A DNA stretch of 64,000 bases from positions 1,302,001 to 1,366,000 of the forward strand of contig JAEVLN010000008.1 of NCBI GenBank assembly GCA_018350325.1, in the 5' to 3' direction. The DNA comes from Globodera rostochiensis (lineage: Eukaryota > Nematoda > Chromadorea > Rhabditida > Heteroderidae). Positions 1 to 13,200 of this stretch are shown here, piece by piece (within the stretch, counting starts at the first letter, position 1; the number at the start of each line of letters is the position of its first letter). The notes under the pieces were generated by a model. That model was given only the letters and a program-made list of their open reading frames with translations, made no database searches and was not told the DNA's origin. The translations under genes were made by a program, and so were the position numbers.

Positions 1-3000
1 TATTAAAAGGGCATTTATTGTTCGTTCAACGCACCTTTTAAGTCTGGCCTCTTCAAGTCCGTCCTGTAAGGCATTTTGGCTGTCGTTGCGGCTGCAGCGG
101 CCTCAACGGCAACACAAATTTGCTGTTGAGTGGACGTCGTGGCGGAGTCCGTGAAATAATCGAAAAGCAACAAAAGTTGAGTGACACTGAATTAAGTGGG
201 GAAAAGCCGAGATGGCGTATTGTTAAACAAAGTGAGGTGAATGAAGCGGGAAGGGGGTGGGGGGGGGGGGAAGGCAGATAACAGGAAGGAATTGGAGAGG
301 GTTGGCAGGATGGACGAAATGAGGGGGAGATTGGGAGATGATGTGATTGGGGCTGGGAGGGGGGGAGAAGGAGCGGACCACGGCAGCAAGCACAAGCAAG
401 CAGCAGACAGATAAGGAGGGGAGGGGAGGGGAGGGGGGGGGGGGGTCGGACGGTATGGAAAGTAAGCACGGAGAGCAGAGGCAACAACAGCACAGCAAAT
501 GTATGTAATATTTAGATCTGAAAATCGATGGAGGACAAGGAGAATGAGCTCGTTGGGTGAAATGGCAATTGGGGGGGGGGGAGAGTAGCAGATAAACAAC
601 GGAATGGCAGGGGATGTTGGAGGGGGGGGGGGGGGGAAGGAGTCAGGATGGGAAGGAAAAGCGAATATGCGAAGAGTGAGGAAGGGCGGAGGGGGCGGGG
701 AGGGGGGAATTTGGCCAACAGAATAAAGACGAAATGAGAGGGACAGAGAAATGGACGAACGACGGAGAGAATCAGCGAGTTTAAGCTTATAGCTTGCTGT
801 TCTGGTTGCTTCTTTCTACCTTTACACATTAAATAAGGTAATATATTCCATTAATCGAACCATCGGGCGGTCGAACAACTCTTTTATGAGGAGGAAAGAA
901 GCCCATCGGTCGGTTGGTCCGGTGACCGTCCAGTGCGCAGCCATGGCACAAAAGGAAAAAGCGACGGAAAGTGCCTTTATTCCCCTCTCCCAACCATTTT
1001 CAAATGACCATAATTGCGAAGTGGAGGAGAGAGGGGGGAGGGGGGGGGGGGGGAGGGGGGAGGGGGGAGGGGGGAGGGAGGGGAGGGAGGAGGGAGGGAG
1101 GGAGGGGGGGGGGGTGGGGGGTGCCGTTGTCGGCCGAACGATGGACAAAAGCAAGTGAACACAGAAAGGAAACACTTCGCTTACTCTTTAAAGGGAGAAT
1201 GACAAAAGAGAGGAAGAGGGGGGGGGGATGGACGTTCATTTACTCTCTCCCCAAACTTCTCTTTCCAATTCTGCTTCTTCTGACGCTCTTTTGACCTTCC
1301 CCCTCTCCATCACTCACTTGACGTGACGACCGGTCCAAGGACAAACACGGGTAAAAGCATTGCCCTGGCTCTTATCCCCCCCCCCCCATTTATAACTTAT
1401 TTATCATCTGGCCACCGTCAAAAGTAGCCAAATCTATTCACTGTTCTCGTGACTTGCCTTTTCAACAGTACTCTCTCAGCTCAGCACCTTTTTTGGCCAT
1501 TGTCTCCAAACATCCCCAACTTCCTCTCCTTCTATAAGCAAACTCTTTGTTGTCTGTTTGCTCTCCAAATGGACATTGTTCTGCTGTCAGCTCAAAGTGG
1601 TTCTCCTCCCTATATATTTGCTTGGACCAGCCTCGAGGAGCGGTAAAGGTGGGAAGGGATTGAGGCGATAGGTATCCTGGGAAAGTTTGAGAACGATAGA
1701 ATTAGTTGCCAATAAGTTGATGGCTAACATTCTTGTAAATTGGGAAAATGTGAAAATATGGAGCTTGATCGGAGGAGCAACGAGAAGAATTTGAATGACA
1801 AAGAATTTACAAGAGACGGGCTGAGTTTATTTCAGAGAGCCGGTCCGAAGAGTTTCGCTCGAACTTTCCACAATCAGTTCACTCCCTTCGGTCTTGAAGC
1901 GATTACAGAAGGCGGAGGGGGGGGGGGGGGGGACGGGGGGGGGGAGGTTGAGCAAGAGAATTGAATGAGAAATTGTCGAGGCAGAGAATGTGCTCGTGAC
2001 CGGCGAGAGCCAAAACAAGCAAAAGGCGGGAGGGAATCGAAGCGGGGGGGAGGGGGGGGGGTTATGCGATGGATGAAGTAAGGGGGGGGGGCTGAGGGAG
2101 GCGACGGATGGCGACGATGACACAACTCGTCGAATAGAGCATAGGAGGGCAGGCTGGTTGCGGGGGGCGGAGGGAATGTGAGCGACAGCCGGTCGCCAAA
2201 ACAGGAGTGGGGAGACGCTTCAAATTAAACTTTGTCGGTGGGGAAGTGGCAGCAATGGGATGGAAGTGGAAATGGGACCGAGGGAAGTTGTTGTTCTCGA
2301 AGTTGCGCCATTTTGACGGGATGAAAGGGACCGCCGGAGAGGCGGGAGAGAAAGAAGCGGCTGCGAGTGATTGGGAAGAGCTGCTAGGCTGAGCTGGCCA
2401 GGCTAGGCAAGAAAAGAGTAGAGGCATACTGTAAGAGGGTGAGTAACCGCGGCACCCCCCCCCCCTCCCCTCCCCTCCCCCCCCCCCCCCCCCTCCCCTC
2501 CCCTCCCCTCCCTCCTCTCGGGCCGAGCCAACCAGTCGTAGTCGAGAAGAGCCGACGGAAAGGGCGGAGGGGAGAGGGGGCGGGAAGCCGGCGGGAATGT
2601 TGGGGATAGCACGAATATGAGAGGATGAAGAACTGTAAGCAGAGAGAATTGGGCCAATTGGCTCAAAATGATGGAGATGTGGGGGGGGGGAGTCCGTTTC
2701 CATTCAAACTGAAAGAGAGGGAAAGGGGGGGGGAGAGGCGGGGGGGGGGGGGGGAATTGGTAATACTTAAAAGCGACGCTTTTGGGGGCCTTTCTTTGGA
2801 TGGATGGCAGTGAATTGTGCTGCTGTTGCTGCCGATGCTGCTGGAGATGACCTTTTCCCTTTCTTCGTTCGTCCCATCAAGCATCCCTTCATTCATTCAT
2901 TCCCTTTCTCCAACATTCCCTCTCCAATTTCCCTCCCGCTCAAGGACACGGAGAGGGCTGGGGGTGGGGGAGGGGAGGGGACTGAAAGGTGCTCATGTGC

Positions 3001-6000
3001 TTAACACGCTTTAAACTCTCCTCCCAACCCCAAATTTTGGTGTTTACATTTGGAAGTTCGAATTGCTTTTTGAATTGCCTCTCAATTCCATTAATAAGTT
3101 TTTGAGGAGAGAGGGCGGCACAGTGACAATTTCGAATGAAAGGGACGGGGGGGGGGCAGTCTCCGACAGACTGCGCAATATTTGATGTGTCTGTTCGATG
3201 ATGGTATTGGGTTTATTTGGCCGAGAAGAGCTGGACGAGAATGAGCGACAAATTGTGCGGCCATTATATTATTATTTTATTGTTCGCTCAATCGGATAGG
3301 CCATCGACAGAGAGAGCAACCGGCCGCCGCGGCTCTCCCGAGGAGTCGTCCCCCAAATTCCCCCCCCCCCCACATTTACGCGGAGTCCGCCTCCCTGCTT
3401 GGCTGCTGCTTTGGCTCACTTTTCGTCGTCGCTTTTACAGTGTGCGTCTGCTCTTTTCCGCTTCCGTCACTGCTCTCGGCTCGTTCTTGCATTCCATTTT
3501 AGGCGCAATCACACAAAACGACACACCCACAGCAGCAACTTATAATACATTAATGTGGGGGGGGAGGGGGTTCTGGAGGGATTGATGGAGGGGGGGGGGA
3601 GGGAGGGTGGAGGGGGGAGGGGGGGGGGGAGGGAGGGGGGAGAGGGGGGGAGACAGCGCAGGTGAGAGCTGTCACCGGCGGGGTGCGTGGGACAACAACC
3701 GTCCGAACGACAGCAGCAACTCCTCCCCATTTTCACTCAATTCCGTCGCTTTATTTTAGGGCCCATATACAACGGTAGGCAGCCTAATTTACAGCACAGC
3801 GCGATTGAACGGAGGGAAGGAGAAAAGGCTGAACGAAGGCTCACTCCCGCCATTGAATCACAGAAAACCGGAATTTCATGGCAAAGCAATTGGGCACAGC
3901 GGGGGGGGGGGGGGGATGATCGTTGTGAGAGGGGCGAAGGGGGAGGGGGGGGGGGGGGGGAGGGGGGTTGGAGGGGGGTAATCGAGAACAGCAAGGGGGG
4001 GGGCTTGAATGGAAGAAAGCGAGGGAAAAGTCTAAAAGGATGAAAATGAATAGTAAAAGAGGAAGTGAGTGCAAGGTTATGGGAGAAGGGGGCCATTTAG
4101 CCGTATGTTTCTTCTGGGTGAACTGTGGGGCTGAGGAGAGGAACAGATGAATGGTTTGAAGGCAATTGGAGAAGGGGGAAAATGATGGAAGGGAGGGGGG
4201 GGGGAGGCGGGGGGAGGGGAGGAGGGGGGGGGACAAATTCGACAAGTTTAAAGCAATCCCCCCTCTCCATATAGCCACTCGTCTTCACTCGCACCCTTTG
4301 CCCGACCCGTCATCCCTGCTGCCCGGTCACCCAGCCACCAACTTCTTCCATCCTTCTTCATTTCTCTCCTCCATCCATCCATCCTACCCAACCAACCTCC
4401 ACCTCCACCTTCTTCCTCTTCCTCTTCTTCTGGCAGACTCGCCATCTCAAGCGCGCAGGGACAAAAAGGGCAATTAATTCTCTCCTCGGCTCCTTTCTGT
4501 TCATTCATGCCCACCCTTTCTGCCCTTACTCATCAGCTGAGATCGATATCATCTGATGGGACGGAAGAGGCTGGGGGGGGGGGAAGATGAGGGACGGAGG
4601 GGGGGGGATGGGATGAGGAAGGAGGAGGAGGAAACGGACAATGGCGGAAGCAGGGGAAGGGAACATAAAAGGCGCCGTTGGAAGAAGCGGGGGAAGGAAT
4701 GGCGGCACATAGCGATGGATGGCATTTATTGGTGTGAGGGGAGACGAACGGGGAACAAAATCAGACAGAATTTACTAAAGAATTTGATCCCGTTCCAACA
4801 AAACATAACTTAGATCAGGGACCTGATGCTCGTTTCCGGGTTTAGTGCGAAACCCGGGTTAACGGTTTATATTCAAAAAAAAATGGTAAAATTAAATTTA
4901 TTAATTTTTAATATCTTATTAATTTACATATTCTTAGTTTTTGTTTTTAAAAATCGGCAAAGTTTTTATAAAACAAGAATGAAAAAGAAAAAAAAGTTTC
5001 TCAGAAGGATCAACCAGAAACTTCGGTTAGTAATGTATGAAAAGATGAAATCGGATCGGTCAATTTTATAGTTGCTCATTGCCTCAGAATGAATGTTGAG
5101 AGTATAAAATGAGTTTGACAAGCAACGCTTTGCCTCCCCCCCCCCATTCCTTGTCCCTCCCTCCCTCCCTCCTGCCCCCCCCCGTCACCGACCGTTGTTG
5201 TGCCATCCCTCCCCTTTCGTTCGCTTGCTTAAGCTTTGCATCCATTCCTCCACAGCCCTATTTTGCATGAGCACATCGACAGTCAGTCAGCTTGGGGCAA
5301 GCACAGAAGAGCATCGGCGACGGATGGATTGAGAGCGATTATCAGAGAGAAAGGAGGGGGGGAGGGGGGGGGACATCGGCGCAGGCAAGCGGAGGCATTC
5401 CGGGGACCCCCCCCCACTCCCATCAACTTAACCGCTGCTCTCCTCATCGGTCGGCGGTTGGGAACCTTCATCAAGTAAGCAGGGGAGGGGTCTAGCCTAG
5501 AGCGACCTCCGCACTAACCATTCATTCATTCAATGAATATATGGGCATGCCACCCATCGGAGACTTGCATCGCCGATTCGTAGCCGAAGTGAGAGGGAAA
5601 TTCAGCAGCCTAACATTGTCCATCTGTACAAGCTCGCTCAGTTGGGGGACATCGGCACGAAAAAGCGGAGTTAAACAAAAATGGACCCGACCCTCATATT
5701 GTTTCGAACAAAACACTGTTTGTATCGAAGCCGCTATCTCACAAACTTTATAATCAAAATGCTAAACTTTGTCCCAATTGGTCGAAACAGAGGCCTATTC
5801 GGTAATATATTATATATATGATGATTAGTAGGGTGCAAAATTATATGAAAATAAAATCTTGAAATATGCGCATAAAATATGCCAAAAATGAAAAAATATA
5901 CACAAAAATTTTTCCAAAATTCAATGTAAATTTCCCCAAAATTCTTCAAATTCATTCAACACTGGTTAAAATTGCCGATGAGGTACATTTCCAAATCTTC

Positions 6001-6148
6001 AAGTGAAAAAAACTCAAGGCATTTGAGAGAAAATTTTTGAAAATAAGCAGAATTTTAAAAATTTTCATTTTTTTGCTGGTAGAATTTTTTGAAAAAGTCG
6101 ATCCTTAGGGGGTATATTTTTCGTTTTTATTGCATTTTTGTTGAACGA
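1..6148. other. Gene-poor, purine-rich DNA with long G runs
   Basis: I see no gene here that I can support. Roughly 200-5,450 on the + strand is a mosaic of G homopolymers (8-20 nt), GGGGA/GGGAGG strings and a few pyrimidine blocks (for example 2,454-2,515 and 4,260-4,400). The apparent open frames encode only Pro/Ser/Leu-rich or Gly/Arg-rich low-complexity peptides, as expected for such composition. From about 4,800 the DNA becomes AT-rich. A short open stretch at 5,541-5,753 is readable on both strands but shows no family resemblance or splice context. It could be an old repeat. Confidence 0.6.
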
Positions 6149-6156
6149 CCATCAAC

Positions 6157-7065
6157 CAGGGCTGTGTCGAAATTTCGATTTTCGAATTTCGACGTTTTTT
6201 TCCTTTCGATTTTCGATTTCGACAAAAATGGGCTGTTTTTCGAAAATAATTTCGAAAGTCGGAGGTCCAGGTTTTTAAATTTTTGGCAAGGATGGGCAGT
6301 GGTCTTGCCAACTTTTTGACAAACTTTCAATCTTTTTTACATGCGTCCAACAGGTAAATTTATAGCTCAGTGGTTTGTCTTTACGATTTTGTCTTTTGGG
6401 TTCGAACCCGCTACAGTGCGATCACTTTTTTAACCTTTCTTCGGCCTTCACATTCTATCCCCCATTAACGGAACATTTTTAATGATTTTCAATTATTTTT
6501 AAATTAAAATACTTACAAAAAAAGACCGCCGTACATTCTCCACTCTTATGTAAAAATGTTTTCCCCGAAATTACGAAGAAAAAAGCTCAATTTTGCGAAA
6601 ATTTTGGTGAAATTGCTTAACAAAACCCCCAAATTTCTCCCAGCGGCGCCTATCGGCACCGACGGGCCGCCACTGAAAGCATAAAGTCGAGCAATTCATT
6701 GTGGTTTTTGGATCATTTTTCTTAACAAATTGAGTCAAAAAATCAAAATTTTCTCGGCGGCGCCTATCGGCACCGCCGACACCCCACCCTCATAAAAGCT
6801 TAAAATGGGCATATGAAGGCCTCTGAAATAAAAAATGCATCCTTCAAAAATTTAAAAATGAACAAGTGAATATTTCAAAAAATATTTATTAAATAAATTA
6901 TTTTAAAAAAATTTTTTCTAATCACATAAAAAAATTTTCGATTTTGTTTCGATTTTCGATTTTCGAATTTCGATTTTCGACGTTTTTTTCCTTTCGATTT
7001 TCGATTTCGAACTTTTCAGTTTCGATTTTCGATTTCGACTTTTTTTTACTTTCGACACAGCCCTG
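6157..7065. mobile_element. hAT-like non-autonomous element (MITE), 909 bp
   Basis: The ends are a perfect 16-bp inverted repeat: CAGGGCTGTGTCGAAA on the left and its complement at 7,050-7,065. An 8-bp direct duplication, CCATCAAC, flanks it at 6,149-6,156 and 7,066-7,073. Eight-base target duplication and CAGGG ends are typical of hAT transposons. Sub-terminal DNA is rich in TTTCGATTTTCG-type repeats on both sides. No transposase frame is visible, so it would need an enzyme in trans. It carries two copies of a GC-rich hairpin motif (6,643-6,669 and 6,755-6,780) and a tRNA-like Pol III promoter pair. Confidence 0.85.
6363..6431 (+). other. tRNA-like A/B box pair with T-run (SINE or tRNA relic)
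   Basis: TAGCTCAGTGG at 6,363-6,373 matches the Pol III A box. GGTTCGAACCC at 6,399-6,409 matches the B box, and a run of six T follows at 6,426-6,431, which could terminate Pol III. The flanks do not form an acceptor stem, and no canonical anticodon arm can be drawn, so this is not a functional tRNA. It lies inside the 909-bp hAT-like element. A tRNA-derived SINE fragment or a decayed tRNA pseudogene are the likely readings. Confidence 0.5.
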
Positions 7066-7073
7066 CCATCAAC

Positions 7074-10000
7074 TCGTTCTCTTTCAACTCGTTCACCATC
7101 AAGTTCCCCTCGAAAAAAAATAAAAAAAATTCAAAAATCGCTAAAAAGATTTTTCGAGGGGTATTCGAGGGCCTAGAATTCAAATCTGACCTCTATTTCG
7201 ACCAATTTCGAACCCCGGACCCGAATTCGAACAATTTTTGAAAAAAAAATTTTGTGTTTCAAAGTCGATTTTTTATAACAAAATCGTTCAAAAGCATATC
7301 CGTTCGATCTTCCGTTCGTCCTAACATGCATTTTGAACCTTTTAAACGACTTTAAAAAAAAATTTTTTTTTTTGAAAAAAAACAATTTTTTTTCGACCAA
7401 TTGTTCGAATTCGGGGTAGGGGTTCGACATACGGGTACTCACGGAGCTAGGATACGCTCTACGCACGAGTTATGAAGAATTTTTGGGGTTATAAAGCCAT
7501 TTTTATAGAGGGGAACGAGTTGATGAAAAGGGAACGAGTTGATAAAAAGGGAACGAGTTGATGGTGAACGAGTTGATATTTTACCATTTTTGTTAAGCAA
7601 TTTTTGAAAAATGGCGAAATATGGATAAAAATGGCGAAAATGCCAAAATATGCACATAAATAGCGAAATATGCACATAAATCGTGAAATATGCACAAATA
7701 TGGGCAATCCTAAAGAATGGGGATCCCTACTTCATACTTTGTTATTTGAGCTAAAAATTTATATCCGGGGGGTTTCAGGGGTGCTGATCACGAATCTGAC
7801 CTTAGAAGGATTACCCAAATATGCACATGGAAATGCGTTCTAGAAGCTTCAAACCAAGTTGAAAGCACGTATGTGCATATAATTGCAACCGCAAATGAGG
7901 GTTTAAGGCTTGAATGGGCTGATCTTTCGCTGAGCCTAAATGGGACTTTGATTTTATATTTTTGTTGCTGTGGCGCGCAGGGCTTTAATTAAATTAATTT
8001 ACATCGGGAGCTTTTTTTACCCGAGCCACAAATTAACACGCTTTTTTCTCCAATAATAAATAAAATCAATTTTAAAATAATTTCTGTTTGACGGATTGTC
8101 CTTACCTAATTAACAGAGGACGCCATTCGGATTCATTCAAATCCCTAATGGGTCACTATATGTTTGGAAGAAAAACGAATGGGCTTAAAACAGGGCTGTG
8201 CTCTCAAAATTTTTAAAAGCAGCATCAGAACGTCATTGATTACCAAAAAGCATCAGTTACTTCATGGCAAATCTGCTGGAAACATCATATACCTATGAAG
8301 GTTTCAAGGGTGCTGATTACGAATTTGCAAAAAATTTTGCGCGGAAGAAGCCTAACAAACCCCTAAGCCCCCTAGCTAACTTTTCCCTCGTTATTTCCGG
8401 CTTTGATGTTTTTAAAGTCGTTTTTTCCTTAATTTCAAAAATGTTGACCAAAAGGGCCCCTATGGTTTTTCAAAATTTGAACCGGTTCAAAAACCGGTTT
8501 AAAGGCGGAGTGACAAAAAGAAATATTGTTAGATTCGTGATCGGCACCCTTAACCCCATATATGATGTTTCCAGCAGATTTGGGGGGGGGGGTAACAAAA
8601 CCGCAAAGTACCAAGCATCAAATTCGACATTTCTTCAATCCTGATTCCAGCTTTCACGATCCCGGTCAATCCAGGTTTTTACCAAAAATCGCGATACCGT
8701 CCTACTCTAGTCTTGTTACTCACCTTAACTTGCAAAATTTCAACCGATTCAAAACCGCTTTAAATTCCAATGTTCGTTTTCTATTGCCGAATTTGTAATT
8801 TAATCAGTGCATCAAATAGTTGGCCAGTCCCCCACGTATTTTAACGGTGCGCCAAACGATGGCAACTCATTCAAAGCAGCCATCTCAGAGGGTGGTACTC
8901 AAACGATAGTATTTTTTACTTTTACCATTAACCTGAAGTTCAAAATACCCGTCGCAAAGTCGAAGTTTCGCCCACCCCTGATGCACAAGCTATTTCAGTG
9001 CTTTCATTCGCCGCTGCGAGAAACGAAGAGGAGAGAAAGAGATTTACGATCGATTTTCTCTGCTACCCTTGATCAGTCTCTTAAGTTCAGTTGGGTCCTT
9101 TAAATGAATATCAATAACTTTTTGCGTTGACGGAGGCTGGCACGGAGAGGAGGAGACATAGAACGAAGAGAAGAAAGGCTTTTTAAGAGCAGAGGTTGAG
9201 TGGTGAGATAGAAAAGAGATTGACGGGATGGATCACTCAGTTTAGCCTAACATTTCCCTCCGATTATTTCATTTTATAAAACAAAATCGACTGATCAAAC
9301 TATGTACATACATATTACTTTACCTAAAAAAGCTCATTTTGGTCAGTATCTACTCGACGTCATCCATTCCTTCCCCATTTCCTCATATGTATCTTCTTCA
9401 TATGAACGACGAGTCTAGGCTCTGATCGAGTTCATTATGTACGTACATATGACATCATCAACAAAACCATTGTCGAATAATTAAGTGGGGTAAAGGGGAA
9501 CAGCAGTCACTGGGTGGACTTAGCCGGTGCCAATGATCACTAGACTGGGGCTGGGAAGAGAAGCGAGGCTTATTCACTTTTAGTGTTTTATGGCTAAGAG
9601 TTGAATGGGGGAGGATGAAGTCATATGTCGCATTGTAGCAGATGATATACCTTCTTTTGCCGTCTTGTGTTTTTCATCCCATCGGCGTTAACCATCACCA
9701 TTCGAATCGGCCTCTTAGCGTCTTCGTTTTTTGGTTCTTTCCAATCGGAAAAATTGTCACTTTTTGACCCTTTGTTCGTCATTCAAGAAATTATTTCGGA
9801 AAATATGGATCTGAGCTCCTAGGCTCAAAATCACTCAAAACCACTTTTATAGGTTTTCATAGGGGCTGAAACCGATAGAACAATCGAAAATTTTATTGGG
9901 ACAAGCATTTAAACCAGTTTTTGAACCGGTTCAAATTTTGAAAAAGATGGAGGGACCCTCTTACCGGTTTAAATGCCCGTCCCAATAAATTTTTTGATTG

Positions 10001-10236
10001 TTCTATCGGTTCGATCGGTAAATGTTGGTTGATCATTGCTCCCAGAACGAAATGACCCAAATCATATACCAATCGATTGTCTTTTCCAGAGGGGACTCAG
10101 TTGTCCACTCATTAAAAATGGACTAAATCCTTCCGTCTTTTACTGGATTTTTCTAATCGAAATCCCAGAAACATTTTCAGCTGGATTACACAGGCTCGCG
10201 CTTATTAACTTTTTTGTTCTTGAGAGTTTAAAATAC
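7074..10236. other. AT-rich intergenic DNA with dispersed repeats
   Basis: No gene is recognised. 7,190-7,440 belongs to a dispersed family containing AATTCGGGG, TTTCGAACCCCGG and GACCTC..TTTCG blocks, also found near 11.1, 36.9, 53.4 and 61.2 kb. About 7,703-7,803 is an inverted copy of one end of the element at 11,059-11,489. 7,500-7,720 has short internal repeats (GGGAACGAGTTGAT and ATGCACATAAAT). Around 9,880-10,010 a GAACCGGTTCAAA-type block is repeated in inverted orientation. 8,264-9,103 has open frames but no recognisable protein. Confidence 0.55.
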
Positions 10237-13200
10237 ATGGGAAATTCTGCAGCTACTGCTCGATCAGGTAGAGAGAGAGAGTTTGATAATTATATTATCT
10301 GTTTGTTACATATGTAAGCAGGTGATCCGCAATCGACACTGACGCCCGGTGAAGCATTTTCTGATTACAACGAGAACATAATCAACAGGGGTACGCTTGG
10401 CAGGCCGAAACCGCTTCTGAAATTTCACTCGGTGTGCGGAACGAACATTCAGTTACTCAGGGAAGGGCGAGTGGCACGACGCAAAGAGTCATTTTGCAAG
10501 GGACTCGCATTCAGCAATCGACCCATAAGTATCGATGAGATCGTTTGCATCCGGTTGTCTGAGGTCGGAACGAATTGGAGCGGAGTGATGAGGTGATCTG
10601 TGCCTGGGGAGGGGAGTTCAATGTTTGGACGCACTCAAAACATTTAGCAAACCCTTCAGATTCGGCGTCACTAACGTTGACCCGGCTAGTTTCCGCGACA
10701 TCGAACTGCCAAAGTACGTTTGTCCTGACTCTAAACATCGGACAGTGAACATCGCCGTTACTCCAAACAAATTGTCATTCCGATTAAAAAGGTTCGCATG
10801 TCCGGACTTAACCTCCAAGGGCGGCTACTGGGCCAAGTCTCTCGCTGAACGCTGTTTGTTTTGTTTTGGGTTCTAGTCCGGTTTATGCGTCCCATGGACT
10901 TTTATGCGTCCCATGGAGTTCTACACCAAATTTCTGACATCAAATTTTGTCAAATCATTGATTTTATCAAGATTTTTCATCAAGTACTTGATTTTTTTAG
11001 TAATAGTAAAGCGGGAATCTCCCATTTAAAATAAATCAATTTGTTCAAAAAACAAACAGGCAATCCTTAAGAATGGGGGTCCCTATTTTTTTTTCAAAAA
11101 ATAAAAAGAATCCGAATCTGACCTCCATTTCGTCCGATTTCGAACCCCGGACCCAAATTCGAATTTTTCAAATAATCGATTTTCTAAATTTTACAATAAA
11201 TATTGAAAAAGGTCGTTTCCGGGGGTTTCTGATGGGTAGAATTCGAATCTTTTATCTAAAAAGCCTAATTAATTCGTTTGATTGTTTGTTTTTGCAAACA
11301 ATAGATTTTTTTGAAAATGTGGGCTATTACCAAAATCAAGTACTTGATAAAAATTCTTAGACAAAATCAATGATTTGACAAAATTTAAGGTTAGATTCGT
11401 GATCAGCACCCCCGAAACCCCCCAGATATAAATTTTTTTAGCTTAAATAACAAAGTATGAAGTAGGGATCCCCATTCTTTAGGATTGCCAAACAAACAAC
11501 CAAACGAACTTCGGCTGTTTAAATATCAGATTCGGATTTTACGTCCCAGAAAAGCCTTAGAAACTGTTTTATAACAACTATAAAAAGTTGTTTTCTTGAA
11601 AAAAAAATTGGACCCCCATTCTTTAGGTTTAACAAAAATTTCTAAAAACGTTTACACGGCATCATGGGACGCATAAACCGGATTGGGTTTTACAAATTTT
11701 TTAGATTCGGTAGAAGGCTCAATTCTCCACTTTTTCACCAATGAAAGTGGCGAAATGTACTACGGAGTTAACGGTGTCCATAAAGGCCTATTTTTGAGTG
11801 GAATCAATGTGATTAATCCGCTGTGGATTATTGTCGACATTTACGGGAATTCGATTGCTGTTGAGTTTATCGGTAAGTAAATTTCGATTATTCAATGAAA
11901 CTTAAGGCGAACAATGGTAGCGGCAAAAAGTAAATCAATTTTTGAACGTAATTTTAGATCCAAATGAAGTACAGCTCCAATCGAAACGAATTTCGTCTAA
12001 AAATAGGACTGGAACAACGCTTTCTGCTCGAAATGCCAGTCAGCCTCTTTCTTCGGAAAGTGCCGAAAGTTCTCCGGCGCCGATGTCCCTCTCAACTTAT
12101 CACCAATCCATCGCTTCAATGACTGCTTCCAATTCGGCCAATAATTTGCTAAACGTCACCGCAAATTCTCCACGGTCGTCTTCTTCACGAGCCTCACCAA
12201 TGGCCAATGGTTGGTAAAGCGAATGGGTGGGTATATATATGCCAGGGACGTAACCAGGGAAAAATTTTTTTTTGGGGGGGGGGAAGTCGATTTTTAGGGG
12301 TGCATTTCCGTTTTTACTGCATTTTTGCTAAGAAATTTTCAATAAGTCGATTTTTTTTTGCAAATTTTGCTTTAATACTGTTGGGAGGGGGGGGGGGGTC
12401 GGAGGTGCCGATAGACGCCGCCGAGAAAATTTTTTTGATTTTTGATGACAATTTGTTAAGGAAATTGGCCAAAAAATTGTAAAAGTGAAAAACGAAAGGG
12501 TCTCTCTGTTGTTTTTTGTTGTTGCAAAATTTCATTTTGTGGGGGGAATTCCCCCCCCCCCCCCTGGTTACGTCTCTGATGCCAGGGACTAACCGGATTC
12601 CGGTCATTTTTGGGTTTGGAATTCCTGACTTTTTGGCAAAATAATCCGCAATTTTACAAAAATTGGCGGCTTTTCTCAACAAATTGGGGTTGGGAGTAGG
12701 ATTTAGGAGAACATTTTCGCAAAAATATACACATTTTTTATTAAGAATTTTGTTTAGATTTGTTCACTGACCCTTTTGGCCTATTTCAAGCTTTTGGGGC
12801 GGATCCGCGATGCCGATAGGCGCCGCATAGAAAATTTTGATGGAATTTGTTAACCAAAAACTGCATCGCATAGGGCGAAAAAAAAATGTTTTTTTTTTTG
12901 AGATTGGAATTCCGGACTTTTTTTGGCACACGGTTACTCACTTAAACAGAAGGAGGAGGGGGGGGGGGGAATCCGAACTCCGGTGCCGGAAATGAACTGA
13001 AATCAATAGTGATATGAACTTTGTGCAAATTTTAGCCTCAAAAAAGCGCTTCCACAATGTGAAGGGAGTGAATGTGTATTTGCAACACGACGAAACAGTT
13101 GCAGTGCGGAAGCACGGCGAGTACTATCAGGGATACGTATTCACCGAAAGACCGATAAATGTTGGAGACAAATTGGTTATTTTGGTGAGCCAAGTTGAGG

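Noticed and set aside
53..4813. Many Pro-rich or Gly-rich frames in the first 5 kb
   Set aside because: Low-complexity translations of homopolymer DNA on both strands, with no splice pattern or family motif.
8264..9103. Moderate + strand open frames in AT-rich DNA
   Set aside because: Contain GAACCGGTTCAAA-type repeat blocks shared with about 9.9 kb and lack protein signatures; probably repeat DNA.
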